From IMG/VR virus record IMGVR_UViG_3300047409_000265, positions 1 through 20,047 of that record: a stretch of 20,047 bases of DNA. One strand, written 5' to 3'. Positions 14,149 through 18,979 of this stretch are shown here, one piece after another. Both the position numbers and the translations under genes were made by a program. Below the pieces are notes generated by a model. The model made no database searches. It was given only the letters and a program-made list of their open reading frames with translations, and was not told the origin of the DNA. This DNA comes from a virus. Each line of letters starts with the position of its first letter. The first letter of the stretch is position 1.

Positions 14149-14394
14149 TCACTTCCCGATGTTATGGTAGGTGGTGTCGTGCTCACCGAGCACCGCATCA
14201 GCCTTGTGCCTGATCTTCGCAGCCTGCTCCGGCGAGAGCTTGCCCTTCGCGACCATCTGGGTCGCGCGGGCTTTGGCGTTGGCAGCGTGCGCCGGATCGG
14301 GCATCGGATACTTTCCGGGCTGACCCTTCTTGGGCTTGATGCCGAACTTGCCGGCGGGAATGTTCTTGCGCTGGGCGGCGGTCAGCTTTGCCAT
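14149..14394 (-). CDS. Small basic protein of a widespread phage family ('LTAxxRxxxPxxxFxxP...HAANAKARATQ')
   Basis: 81 residues from ATG 14394, with GAGGG eight bases upstream. The sequence opens MAKLTAAQRKNIPAGKFGIK, then YPMPDPAHAANAKARATQMV and KLSPEQAAKIRHKADAVLG. This pattern occurs as a stand-alone small protein and as a domain appended to larger phage proteins, often near head genes. It is highly basic, with a helical second half. The exact function is not established, so only the family resemblance is claimed. Confidence 0.72.
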   Translation of the reverse strand: MAKLTAAQRKNIPAGKFGIKPKKGQPGKYPMPDPAHAANAKARATQMVAKGKLSPEQAAKIRHKADAVLGEHDTTYHNIGK

Positions 14395-14404
14395 CTTCGG
14401 AACC

Positions 14405-14432
14405 CTCGGGGAAAGTAAAATTCTCCCCCGAG
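14405..14432. repeat. Hairpin in the leader of the 14394 gene
   Basis: CTCGGGG (14405-14411) and CCCCGAG (14426-14432) pair around a 14-base A/T-rich loop. On the minus strand the distal arm contributes to the GAGGG ribosome site of the gene starting at 14394, so folding could hide that site. Confidence 0.45.
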
Positions 14433-14438
14433 AGTACC

Positions 14439-14463
14439 CCAGTTGTACGGTACGAACAACTGG
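14439..14463. repeat. 8-bp inverted repeat CCAGTTGT/ACAACTGG after the 14468 stop
   Basis: The arms at 14439-14446 and 14456-14463 are perfect, with spacer ACGGTACGA. It lies five bases beyond the stop of the gene ending at 14468 and next to the leader hairpin. No T run follows, so it is a binding site, processing site or weak terminator candidate. Confidence 0.5.
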
Positions 14464-14467
14464 ACGT

Positions 14468-14815
14468 TTACATCAGATCGGCGAGGTCGTCCACGGCCTC
14501 TGACGGGTGAGGCGCCTCCGACAGCGCATCGACCGGCGCACCGTCCAGCTTGACGCCCGTGTGATCCTCCTCGCGCGTCGCCCGCAGATCGATTGTGGGC
14601 GCCGGAGCCGGGGGCGGCTTCTTGGTCTTGGCTGTCGCCAGCGCGAGCATGATCGCCTTGACCGGGTCCGGGTCCTCGGCAAACGTGTTGCCGAACTTGC
14701 TGCACATCGCGTACACCGCGCGAAACGTTTTGCCGTCCTGCGATGGGGTGAGGCTGATATGGGAGATTTCCCCAGCTCGCGCGAGGTCGCGAATTTTAGT
14801 CTCCAGATCGCTCAT
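14468..14815 (-). CDS. Small acidic-tailed phage protein, unknown
   Basis: 115 residues. The N-terminal half (MSDLETKIRDLARAGEISHI, then SKFGNTFAEDPDPVKAIMLA) looks like a compact alpha-beta fold with a 'DPv.AI..AL' helix seen in small phage hypothetical proteins. A Pro-rich hinge (KPPPAPAP) leads to an acidic, disordered tail (PHPSEAVDDLADLM). It overlaps its upstream neighbour by 20 bases. The function is unknown. The 73 bases after it hold two inverted repeats and form the only sizeable gap in this part of the operon. Confidence 0.65.
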   Translation of the reverse strand: MSDLETKIRDLARAGEISHISLTPSQDGKTFRAVYAMCSKFGNTFAEDPDPVKAIMLALATAKTKKPPPAPAPTIDLRATREEDHTGVKLDGAPVDALSEAPHPSEAVDDLADLM

Positions 14816-15095
14816 TGCCTTCCTCCGGTTGCTGCGGAAACCGTGCCCGGCCTTGGGCGAGGTCCGCCTCGTTGACAGTCCAATACGCGTCTAGCGCGTC
14901 CGCAATCTGCGCGCCCGTGAGGCCGCGCAGCAAATTCGTCTGTGGAAACCATTGCGCGGCTGGCGCCGGATTATTGCTGCCGAAAACGATCGAGTTGAGC
15001 CCGGTCAGCACCGTGATAGCCCGCTGGCGATTTGCCTCCGCGATTTTCAATTTCCACTCCTCGTCGATAAAGCCGCGCTTCCACTTGGCGAGCAT
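14796..15095 (-). CDS. Small protein, unknown
   Basis: 99 residues from ATG 15095, which overlaps the stop of the gene before it (TGATG) and has AGGAA eight bases upstream; an in-frame start at 15125 is less supported. The sequence begins MLAKWKRGFIDEEWKLKIAE, then a helical IADALDAYWTVNEADLAQGR and a polar tail. No signal, membrane helix or catalytic motif is seen, and no family is recognised. Confidence 0.62.
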   Translation of the reverse strand: MLAKWKRGFIDEEWKLKIAEANRQRAITVLTGLNSIVFGSNNPAPAAQWFPQTNLLRGLTGAQIADALDAYWTVNEADLAQGRARFPQQPEEGNERSGD

Positions 15096-15391
15096 CAGTC
15101 CGGTTCCTTGTAGTCGCGCTGCCAAAACTGGGCGTAGGCCTCTTGGACGTACTCGTCGAATTTTCCATCCGCCGGATCACTGAACACGTAAAAAGTGCTC
15201 TTCTCTGGCCATACCTTGCCGTCCGTGTCCGCGTGCCCGGGTAAGAACGAGCAGACCTTGACGAACTCGCCATGGTGCTGAATGCGGATGCTGCCGGCCT
15301 CGCCGTTGCGCGTCAGCGACAACAGGCGCACGGTATCGCCCGGATACTTCGGCTCGGTCCACAGCCCTTGATGCCCTGAAGCCTCACTCAC
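15095..15391 (-). CDS. Small protein, unknown (GTG start)
   Basis: 98 residues from GTG 15391, with AAGGGG about seven bases upstream; the same frame is open to 15463, but that segment overlaps a better small gene in another frame. The payload is beta-rich (TVRLLSLTRNGEAGSIRIQH, VKVCSFLPG, STFYVFSDPADGKFDEYVQE) with one cysteine. It looks like a small folded domain of about 90 residues. No recognised function. Confidence 0.6.
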   Translation of the reverse strand: MSEASGHQGLWTEPKYPGDTVRLLSLTRNGEAGSIRIQHHGEFVKVCSFLPGHADTDGKVWPEKSTFYVFSDPADGKFDEYVQEAYAQFWQRDYKEPD

Positions 15392-15476
15392 GATCTCGTC
15401 CCCTTCGAAGCGGTTTCGTTGAAATCCTTGCGGTGCCGAACAAGAGCCCGACGATGATAGCAATCAAGACACGCAT
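15384..15476 (-). CDS. 30-residue single-pass membrane peptide
   Basis: From ATG 15476 with a near-consensus ribosome site (GGGAGG, seven bases upstream), overlapping the upstream stop by 13 bases and the next start by 8. Residues 3-14 (VLIAIIVGLLFG) are hydrophobic, then TARISTKPLRRGRDRE is strongly basic, giving an N-out or short-helix, C-in arrangement. The overlaps on both sides and the strong ribosome site argue that it is translated. Too short for family assignment; a holin-like, antiholin or regulatory membrane peptide is conceivable. Confidence 0.55.
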   Translation of the reverse strand: MRVLIAIIVGLLFGTARISTKPLRRGRDRE

Positions 15477-15673
15477 TTGATAACCTCCCGGCCGAGCGGC
15501 GTGATCTTGACGCGCCGGTCCCGATTGTGATCGAGCCAGCTCGTGATCAGGCCCCGCCGCGCGAGGCCGCCCACGATCGCCCCGTCGCTGGGCAGGGGGT
15601 AGAACTCCCCGCTCCCGCCTGCCTCAGCCGCGTGCCGGAGCACGCGGAGCTGTTGCTCGTTGAGCTGCTTCAC
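15464..15673 (-). CDS. Small winged-helix-like protein
   Basis: 69 residues from GTG 15673, with GAGG about six bases upstream. The sequence has helices (LNEQQLRVLRHAAEA), a recognition-like segment (SDGAIVGGLARRGLITSWLD) and a strand-turn wing (NRDRRVKITPLGREVIK). This is the pattern of compact winged-helix DNA-binding proteins of the MarR/PadR-like kind, here in minimal form. It may regulate this operon or bind DNA otherwise. The call rests on pattern only. It overlaps its upstream neighbour by 50 bases. Confidence 0.55.
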   Translation of the reverse strand: MKQLNEQQLRVLRHAAEAGGSGEFYPLPSDGAIVGGLARRGLITSWLDHNRDRRVKITPLGREVIKCVS

Positions 15674-15788
15674 CGGAAGCCTCCTCGATCTCGCGGCGCT
15701 GGCGCGCGATTGCGCGCTTGCGTGCCGCCGTATACTCGTCGAAATCGCGCATGCGACCTTCGAGGTCATGTAACTGCTGCCACGTCAC
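15624..15788 (-). CDS. Short charged helical protein, unknown (GTG start)
   Basis: 54 residues from GTG 15788, with AGGAAG about nine bases upstream, overlapping the preceding stop by four bases. The sequence MTWQQLHDLEGRMRDFDEYT, then ARKRAIARQRREIEEASG is one long amphipathic, charged helix with a low-complexity Ala/Pro/Arg tail. It resembles small coiled-coil accessory proteins. The last 50 bases overlap the winged-helix-like gene in another frame, so the C-terminus could be read differently. No function is known. Confidence 0.5.
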   Translation of the reverse strand: MTWQQLHDLEGRMRDFDEYTAARKRAIARQRREIEEASGEAAQRATAPRAPARG

Positions 15789-16048
15789 CGGAGTGTCTTC
15801 CTCTGGTAGACCTTGAACGAGAAGGGGCGCGTGTCGCTGAGGAGGTAGTGACACTCCTCCACGCCCGTCGAGTAGCACACGCCGCCCGTGTAGCTGAAAT
15901 CCTGCGTCACGCCATAGGGGCGGACAATGATAACCTCGTCCTTCGTGATCTGGCGCACAACGCCAGTGCCGAAGGGGCCGTCGAACAACTTGACAACGTC
16001 AGCGAGCTGGAGCTGTTGAACAGAGGCGTGGGTGACGAAGTCAGACAT
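15785..16048 (-). CDS. Small beta-rich protein, unknown
   Basis: 87 residues from ATG 16048, overlapping the previous gene by eight bases; a longer frame to 16321 is not supported by a better start. The sequence (LADVVKLFDGPFGTGVVRQI, then EVIIVRPYGVTQDFSYTG and ECHYLLSDTRPFSFKVY) suggests a small barrel of the SH3-like or KOW-like kind around 'G.V..I..d.v.V.rPy'. No catalytic residues are visible. It might bind a protein or nucleic acid, but this is inference. Confidence 0.6.
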   Translation of the reverse strand: MSDFVTHASVQQLQLADVVKLFDGPFGTGVVRQITKDEVIIVRPYGVTQDFSYTGGVCYSTGVEECHYLLSDTRPFSFKVYQRKTLR

Positions 16049-16253
16049 TTTTGCTCTCCAGTTGAGCAGCGAATTGCTTGCCCTCCGCGACCCATTGCGC
16101 CAGCGGAAGACGGTTGAGCTTCGGCACCATGACCGACAGCGTGTCGTATCGCTTGCCGTCATCAAAAACGAAGTAGAGATATCCGCTGCCCCTGACGAGT
16201 TCGACAGGGAGGCCCGAAGCCGAGAAAACATTGTTGACGGTTCGCAGTTGCAC
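16041..16253 (-). CDS. Small protein, first recognised gene of the main leftward operon
   Basis: 70 residues from GTG 16253, with GGAG six bases upstream; a TTG at 16265 is a weaker choice. The sequence (VNNVFSASGLPVELVRGSGY, then LYFVFDDGKRYDTLSVMVPK and LPLAQWVAEGKQFAAQLESK) is a compact beta-beta-helix domain of a kind seen in small phage and plasmid proteins. Its function is unknown to me. It stands downstream of a leader that contains a terminator-like hairpin, so its expression and that of the whole late operon may be controlled there. Confidence 0.62.
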   Translation of the reverse strand: MQLRTVNNVFSASGLPVELVRGSGYLYFVFDDGKRYDTLSVMVPKLNRLPLAQWVAEGKQFAAQLESKNV

Positions 16254-16279
16254 GGTACTCTCCAAAATTCCCCGGGATC

Positions 16280-16312
16280 AAAACGGTGCGGGCTGGGGAA
16301 AGCCCGCACCGT
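16280..16312 (-). terminator. Strong hairpin with TTTT in the leader of the leftward operon
   Basis: A 12-bp perfect stem (ACGGTGCGGGCT / AGCCCGCACCGT, 16283-16312) with a six-base loop is followed on the minus strand by TTTTGATC. It sits about 27 bases upstream of the first operon gene. It fits a leader terminator or attenuator. The T run is short, so termination may be partial or need antitermination control. Confidence 0.6.
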
Positions 16313-16378
16313 ACCGCCCACTTTCGCCTACCGGATTTTTCAAAGACGCGGCGGTGCGTCTCCGGTGTTGGCGTGTTG

Positions 16379-16429
16379 TTAGTTCATGGTCGCCTCCATC
16401 TCGTAATTCTTGAAACCTTCGAACTTCAC
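16379..16429 (-). CDS. Possible 16-residue leader peptide
   Basis: From GTG 16429 the frame reads MKFEGFKNYEMEATMN and stops. Codon third positions are mostly G or C, as in real genes here. The last in-frame ATG is followed at once by AAC and TAA and is preceded by GGAGG five bases upstream, so a two-codon minigene (Met-Asn) could also be read. It lies upstream of two hairpins, the second terminator-like. No strong ribosome site precedes the GTG. Speculative. Confidence 0.3.
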   Translation of the reverse strand: MKFEGFKNYEMEATMN

Positions 16430-16587
16430 ATCTAGCCGGGTTCAAAAGGCGGGTCTATTGCTTTCTGTGTCGGCGGGGCCTCGTTCGCTGTTTCCGTTGC
16501 CCCGAGATGTATCGCAGGCCGGGGCCGAGCGCAATCCAAAAGACGGCGCGTGGTTAACACCGGGTTTCGACCGTCACGCACAGAGCT

Positions 16588-16602
16588 TTTACCGCGCGTA
16601 AA
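16588..16602. promoter_or_regulatory. TTTAC-CGCGC-GTAAA palindrome, operator candidate
   Basis: A 15-base near-complete dyad (arms TTTAC and GTAAA) lies in the divergent region about 85 bases before the first rightward gene. The position suits a repressor or activator site. No second copy was seen. Confidence 0.35.
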
Positions 16603-16685
16603 CCATTCCGTGCGGTACGGCTTGCGCGGACCGGACCGTGGTGTATCGTCCGCCCGTGCCCGATGACCGGGCCGGAGAAAAATCC

Positions 16686-16880
16686 ATGCTACAGCGCCCT
16701 GTCAAGATTAGAGCCCACGATATGGGCGACGGCGGTTGGCTGGCGTTCTACGTCGGCCGCGAGAACGAGTGGCGTCTTGCTCACGACGCTCTCGGCCATC
16801 CGATCGTATGCGACAACGAGCAACTCGCCGTGAGCGTCGCCGCCTATCGGCGCCGCCGGCTTCAGGTTTGGAGGGACTAA
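16686..16880 (+). CDS. Small protein, first gene of the rightward cluster, unknown
   Basis: 64 residues from ATG 16686, with GGAG about nine bases upstream; an upstream GTG at 16638 extends it by 16 residues. The sequence MLQRPVKIRAHDMGDGGWLA, then FYVGRENEWRLAHDALGHPI and QLAVSVAAYRRRRLQVWRD is a small alpha-beta protein ending in a basic helix. The stop overlaps the next start by one base (TAATG). It may act with its three neighbours as an early or regulatory set, which is inference. Confidence 0.62.
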   Translation: MLQRPVKIRAHDMGDGGWLAFYVGRENEWRLAHDALGHPIVCDNEQLAVSVAAYRRRRLQVWRD

Positions 16881-17068
16881 TGACTGACAACAAGATCATT
16901 CGGAAGACGCGGATCATGGCCGCCGACGAGGCGGAGTTCACCGTCCAGCATTATGACGACGGCGCCGTCATGATCAGTCAGCCCGGCGGGTTCGACGGGA
17001 CTGAGCGCGTCTACATTCCCGCCAACATGGTGACCGCGTTCATGGCGGTCATGGAGAGGCCGGCGTGA
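16880..17068 (+). CDS. Small protein, unknown
   Basis: 62 residues from ATG 16880, with GGAGGG about six bases upstream. The sequence MTDNKIIRKTRIMAADEAEF, then TVQHYDDGAVMISQPGG and RVYIPANMVTAFMAVMERPA suggests a short beta hairpin followed by a helix, like phage early proteins of 60-70 residues. No catalytic motif. It is coupled to both neighbours. Confidence 0.62.
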   Translation: MTDNKIIRKTRIMAADEAEFTVQHYDDGAVMISQPGGFDGTERVYIPANMVTAFMAVMERPA

Positions 17069-17253
17069 AAGTCATCAAGATGTCTCATCACGTCGGGCTC
17101 CACGGCCCGCTCTACATCACTCGCTCGCTCTTTGAGCGGGCGCAATCGGAGCTGGGCAAACTTGAGGCCCGGGCCGCCGTGGGTGATAAACTCACCGCGA
17201 TCGAAGAGATTGGGCTCCTACTTCTCAAGACCTCGGGAAAGGTGCCCGAGTGA
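17065..17253 (+). CDS. Small protein, unknown (GTG start)
   Basis: 62 residues from GTG 17065, overlapping the previous stop by four bases (GTGA), with GAGAGG upstream. The sequence MKVIKMSHHVGLHGPLYITR, then SLFERAQSELGKLEARAAV and LTAIEEIGLLLLKTSGKVPE is helical after a short N-terminal strand. No known family is recognised. It keeps the tight overlap pattern of the cluster. Confidence 0.6.
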   Translation: MKVIKMSHHVGLHGPLYITRSLFERAQSELGKLEARAAVGDKLTAIEEIGLLLLKTSGKVPE

Positions 17254-17423
17254 GCCTCCACGACGAAATCACCTTGGAGCTTGCCCGGCTGGAGCGCGCG
17301 GCCCACAGACGCGCCCGCGAGGTGGACTTCGAGTTGCAGACGGACGACAGATCGTGGCTGGCGGGAGAGGCAGGAGTCGAACCTGCGATCACGGTTTTGG
17401 AGACCGTTGCTGTAGACCGCTGA
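17250..17423 (+). CDS. Short ORF ending inside an antisense tRNA gene
   Basis: 57 residues from GTG 17250, overlapping the stop before it (GTGA). Residues 1-37 (MSLHDEITLELARLERAAHR, then RAREVDFELQTDDRSW) form a plausible charged helix with normal codon use. The rest (GEAGVEPAITVLETV) is the antisense reading of the tRNA gene. Either the gene was truncated when the tRNA arrived, or the ORF is a chance extension. No ribosome site stands out beyond the coupling. Confidence 0.4.
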   Translation: MSLHDEITLELARLERAAHRRAREVDFELQTDDRSWLAGEAGVEPAITVLETVAVDR

Positions 17424-17434
17424 GCTACACTCCC
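17359..17434 (-). tRNA. tRNA-Trp (anticodon CCA)
   Basis: 76 bases including an encoded CCA. The anticodon stem ACGGT/ACCGT closes a seven-base loop CTCCAAA with anticodon CCA. The T arm GCAGG-TTCGACT-CCTGC is perfect. The acceptor stem GGGAGTG / CTCTCCC has a single U-U mismatch at pair 6-67. The D stem GCTC / CAGC has a C-C mismatch in its last pair. The 5' end lies at 17434. Such small defects are common in phage tRNAs. It may supplement host tRNA or mark a former attachment site. Confidence 0.85.
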
Positions 17435-17463
17435 GGATTTTTCGCGGGCCTTAAACCTAAACG

Positions 17464-17498
17464 CGGGCTGGCGCCGTCAGGCGCCGGCCCGTTTCGTT
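17464..17498 (+). terminator. Strong hairpin terminator after the rightward cluster
   Basis: A 12-pair stem with one G-U pair (CGGGCTGGCGCC / GGCGCCGGCCCG, 17464-17491) and a GTCA loop is followed by TTTCGTT on the plus strand. It lies between the rightward cluster and the convergent leftward gene ending at 17508, so it can serve both. On the minus strand the flank is GCGTTTAGG, a weaker T run. Confidence 0.7.
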
Positions 17499-17517
17499 AT
17501 GGCGCCGTCAGGCGCCG
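17469..17517. repeat. Duplicated 18-bp hairpin TGGCGCCGTCAGGCGCCG
   Basis: Exact copies at 17469-17486 and 17500-17517, 31 bases apart. Each contains GGCGCC-GTCA-GGCGCC, a 6-bp stem-loop. The second overlaps the end of the leftward gene (its final codons VLVGA). Confidence 0.75.
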
Positions 17518-17885
17518 ACGAGGACGCTCTTCACCCGCTTCGTCAGGCCGCCTAAGAAGCCCGTGGGTGCGTCGGAGCCGGGCGCCGGGGGATAGCGGCG
17601 GGGGCCATGAGCTGGGTACACCTTGCCCCGGGGCACGCCAGTGTAGACCCGTCCCACGAAGATCGGTCGGGAGGTCTTGCGGTTCGGTTCCGGAAGCTGG
17701 GCGGCCGGCGCGATGAGCCGGGCTGTCTTGAGCCGCCGGCCCTCTGCGTCCTCAATCCGCTTGACGACAGTGCGCCCACGGATACCACGGGTCACGATCA
17801 TGTCGCCGGCAATAGCCACCATTGCCTTCGCTCGCTTGAACGGCCGAATCGGTGACTTGTTGCGCTTGATGCGTCGGGTCTTCAT
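17508..17885 (-). CDS. Small strongly basic protein, unknown
   Basis: 125 residues from ATG 17885, with AGGAGA about eight bases upstream, a good site. The sequence is rich in Arg/Lys (MKTRRIKRNKSPIRPFKRAK, then IRGRTVVKRIEDAEGRRLK) and proline (YPAHGPRRYPPAPGSDAP). A KOW-like or SH3-like strand pattern (AIAGDMIVTRGIRGRTVVKR) is possible. It may bind nucleic acid. Its first 134 bases overlap the upstream gene in another frame. No family is recognised. Confidence 0.6.
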   Translation of the reverse strand: MKTRRIKRNKSPIRPFKRAKAMVAIAGDMIVTRGIRGRTVVKRIEDAEGRRLKTARLIAPAAQLPEPNRKTSRPIFVGRVYTGVPRGKVYPAHGPRRYPPAPGSDAPTGFLGGLTKRVKSVLVGA

Positions 17886-18084
17886 CTTTCATTCTCCTGA
17901 TCACGCGATCGAAAACTTGTGAAACCATCTTCCGCCGATCGCGGATGAATGGGCCGGTGAAACGCTCGGGCATCGGGCCGAAGGCCACATACTCGCCCGG
18001 GCGGTCGTTGTCCTGCTCGATCACGTAGCACCATTCGGCGCCAAAGCACCGAACGCCCCACGATATCGTGCGCGCCGGGATCAC
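17752..18084 (-). CDS. Small protein, unknown (GTG start, overlapping next gene)
   Basis: 110 residues from GTG 18084, overlapping the preceding stop (GTGA). Residues 1-72 (IPARTISWGVRCFGAEWCYV, then IEQDNDRPGEYVAFGPMPER and RKMVSQVFDRVIRRMKDED) look like a normal small folded domain. The last 40 residues overlap the 17885 gene in another frame and are low-complexity (EGNGGYCRRHDRDPWYPW), so the natural protein may effectively end its fold there. Function unknown. Confidence 0.55.
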   Translation of the reverse strand: MIPARTISWGVRCFGAEWCYVIEQDNDRPGEYVAFGPMPERFTGPFIRDRRKMVSQVFDRVIRRMKDEDPTHQAQQVTDSAVQASEGNGGYCRRHDRDPWYPWAHCRQAD

Positions 18085-18506
18085 GGGTGCGTGTCGCCGC
18101 CGACGACCGCCGTCGTGGGAGCGTCAACAATTGGTATGTAATCGAGGCCGCCGTCCACGCACCGCGAGATGACCGTGCTCAGGTCATCGACCCGAACGAG
18201 GAGCGGGAGATAGTCGACGCCCGGTTTGGCGTTGACCTCGATCCGCACTCGAAGCTCGTCGAGCAGCTCGCGCGTCGTGGAGCGGCCGAGCCGGGCCGGT
18301 GACGGTGCGTCGGCTTCGGACATGACCTTGACGTAGTCGGAGAACCACGGCCCGAGATCGGTCTGCATGCCCATGAAGTGTTTCGCTTGGGCTACAGGGT
18401 CATTCGGTGAGAACGAGGCTCGCATCACAAGATGCAAGCCGCGCAGGATCAGGCTTTCGGCTGGGTTGGGCATCAGTGTCTCGCTTTCTGGGTTGGATAG
18501 TTGCAT
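18081..18506 (-). CDS. Small protein, unknown
   Basis: 141 residues from ATG 18506; an internal ATG at 18473 (MPNPAESL) is a possible alternative, and neither has a strong ribosome site. The sequence includes helices (SLILRGLHLVMRASFSPNDP, then TTRELLDELRVRIEVNAKPG) and a strand-helix ending (VDDLSTVISRCVDGGLDYIP, then IVDAPTTAVVGGDTHP). No known family. Its N-terminal part overlaps the gene before it by about 100 bases in another frame. Confidence 0.55.
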   Translation of the reverse strand: MQLSNPESETLMPNPAESLILRGLHLVMRASFSPNDPVAQAKHFMGMQTDLGPWFSDYVKVMSEADAPSPARLGRSTTRELLDELRVRIEVNAKPGVDYLPLLVRVDDLSTVISRCVDGGLDYIPIVDAPTTAVVGGDTHP

Positions 18507-18609
18507 AGATCGAGCCAGTTTCTACGCGGGCGTACACGATCTCGACTAGCTCGGCTTCGACGATCATGTCAAGCAGGGACTTTCTTTCGGCCACATCAAG
18601 GCATCTCAT
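18400..18609 (-). CDS. Small protein, unknown
   Basis: 69 residues from ATG 18609, overlapping the previous stop (ATGA). The first 45 residues (MRCLDVAERKSLLDMIVEAE, then VEIVYARVETGSIYATIQPR) form a helix followed by a strand pair. The rest overlaps the next gene and is low-complexity, so the stop may be later than the functional end. No function is known. Confidence 0.5.
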   Translation of the reverse strand: MRCLDVAERKSLLDMIVEAELVEIVYARVETGSIYATIQPRKRDTDAQPSRKPDPARLASCDASLVLTE

Positions 18610-18974
18610 CGCAGCACCGCCTTTCGCGTACTTTGAAAATCTTGGAGTAGTGCATCGAAGATCGTTTGCACTGCGTAGGCTTCGAACTCGGAGGACGGCT
18701 CGTGCTCTCCGATGAGCTGGCGACAGTGTCGCCAGATATGCATGCTCTCGTGCACGAGCAGCACGACGGCAGCCCTCGAAGTCCGCTTGTGCTCGCCGAT
18801 CGTAATGATGTCGATCTCGTCGCTCCCTCTGGCAAGCCGTGTGCAGCGGGCATCAGTCGTAGGATACGGCCCGGCATCCACCTTGAGCTTTTTCATCTCC
18901 CGAGCCCACGTGCGGGCGTCCGGGCAAAACGCAAACCAGAAACCGGGGACGATATCGAGCCGGTGCCACTGCAT
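18606..18974 (-). CDS. Predicted HExxH-type protein (HESMH), putative metallopeptidase
   Basis: 122 residues from ATG 18974; the frame extends to 19079 without a better start. The core AAVVLLVHESMHIWRHCRQL (His75, Glu76, His79) is followed by GEHEPSSEFEAYAVQTIFDA, where Glu96 or Glu98 could be the third ligand. The combination 'vvhE..H.w......gE..ps.EfEAYa.q' is a recurrent small phage protein and looks like a minimal metallopeptidase fold. No signal peptide is present. Its position away from the structural operon suggests an intracellular role. Catalysis is inferred from motif only. Confidence 0.65.
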   Translation of the reverse strand: MQWHRLDIVPGFWFAFCPDARTWAREMKKLKVDAGPYPTTDARCTRLARGSDEIDIITIGEHKRTSRAAVVLLVHESMHIWRHCRQLIGEHEPSSEFEAYAVQTIFDALLQDFQSTRKAVLR

Positions 18975-18979
18975 GGGCG

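Larger units (their letters stand above)
16254..16685. promoter_or_regulatory. Divergent control region between leftward operon and rightward genes
   Basis: 432 bases without a convincing large gene separate the leftward operon from the rightward cluster, so promoters for both should lie here. It holds the terminator-like hairpin, a smaller AGACGC/GCGTCT hairpin (16344-16361), a possible 16-codon leader peptide and the TTTAC/GTAAA palindrome. Only weak promoter matches are visible (for example TTGCGC and TATCGT spaced 16 bases, about 16620-16647, plus strand), so no promoter is pinned down. Confidence 0.55.
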
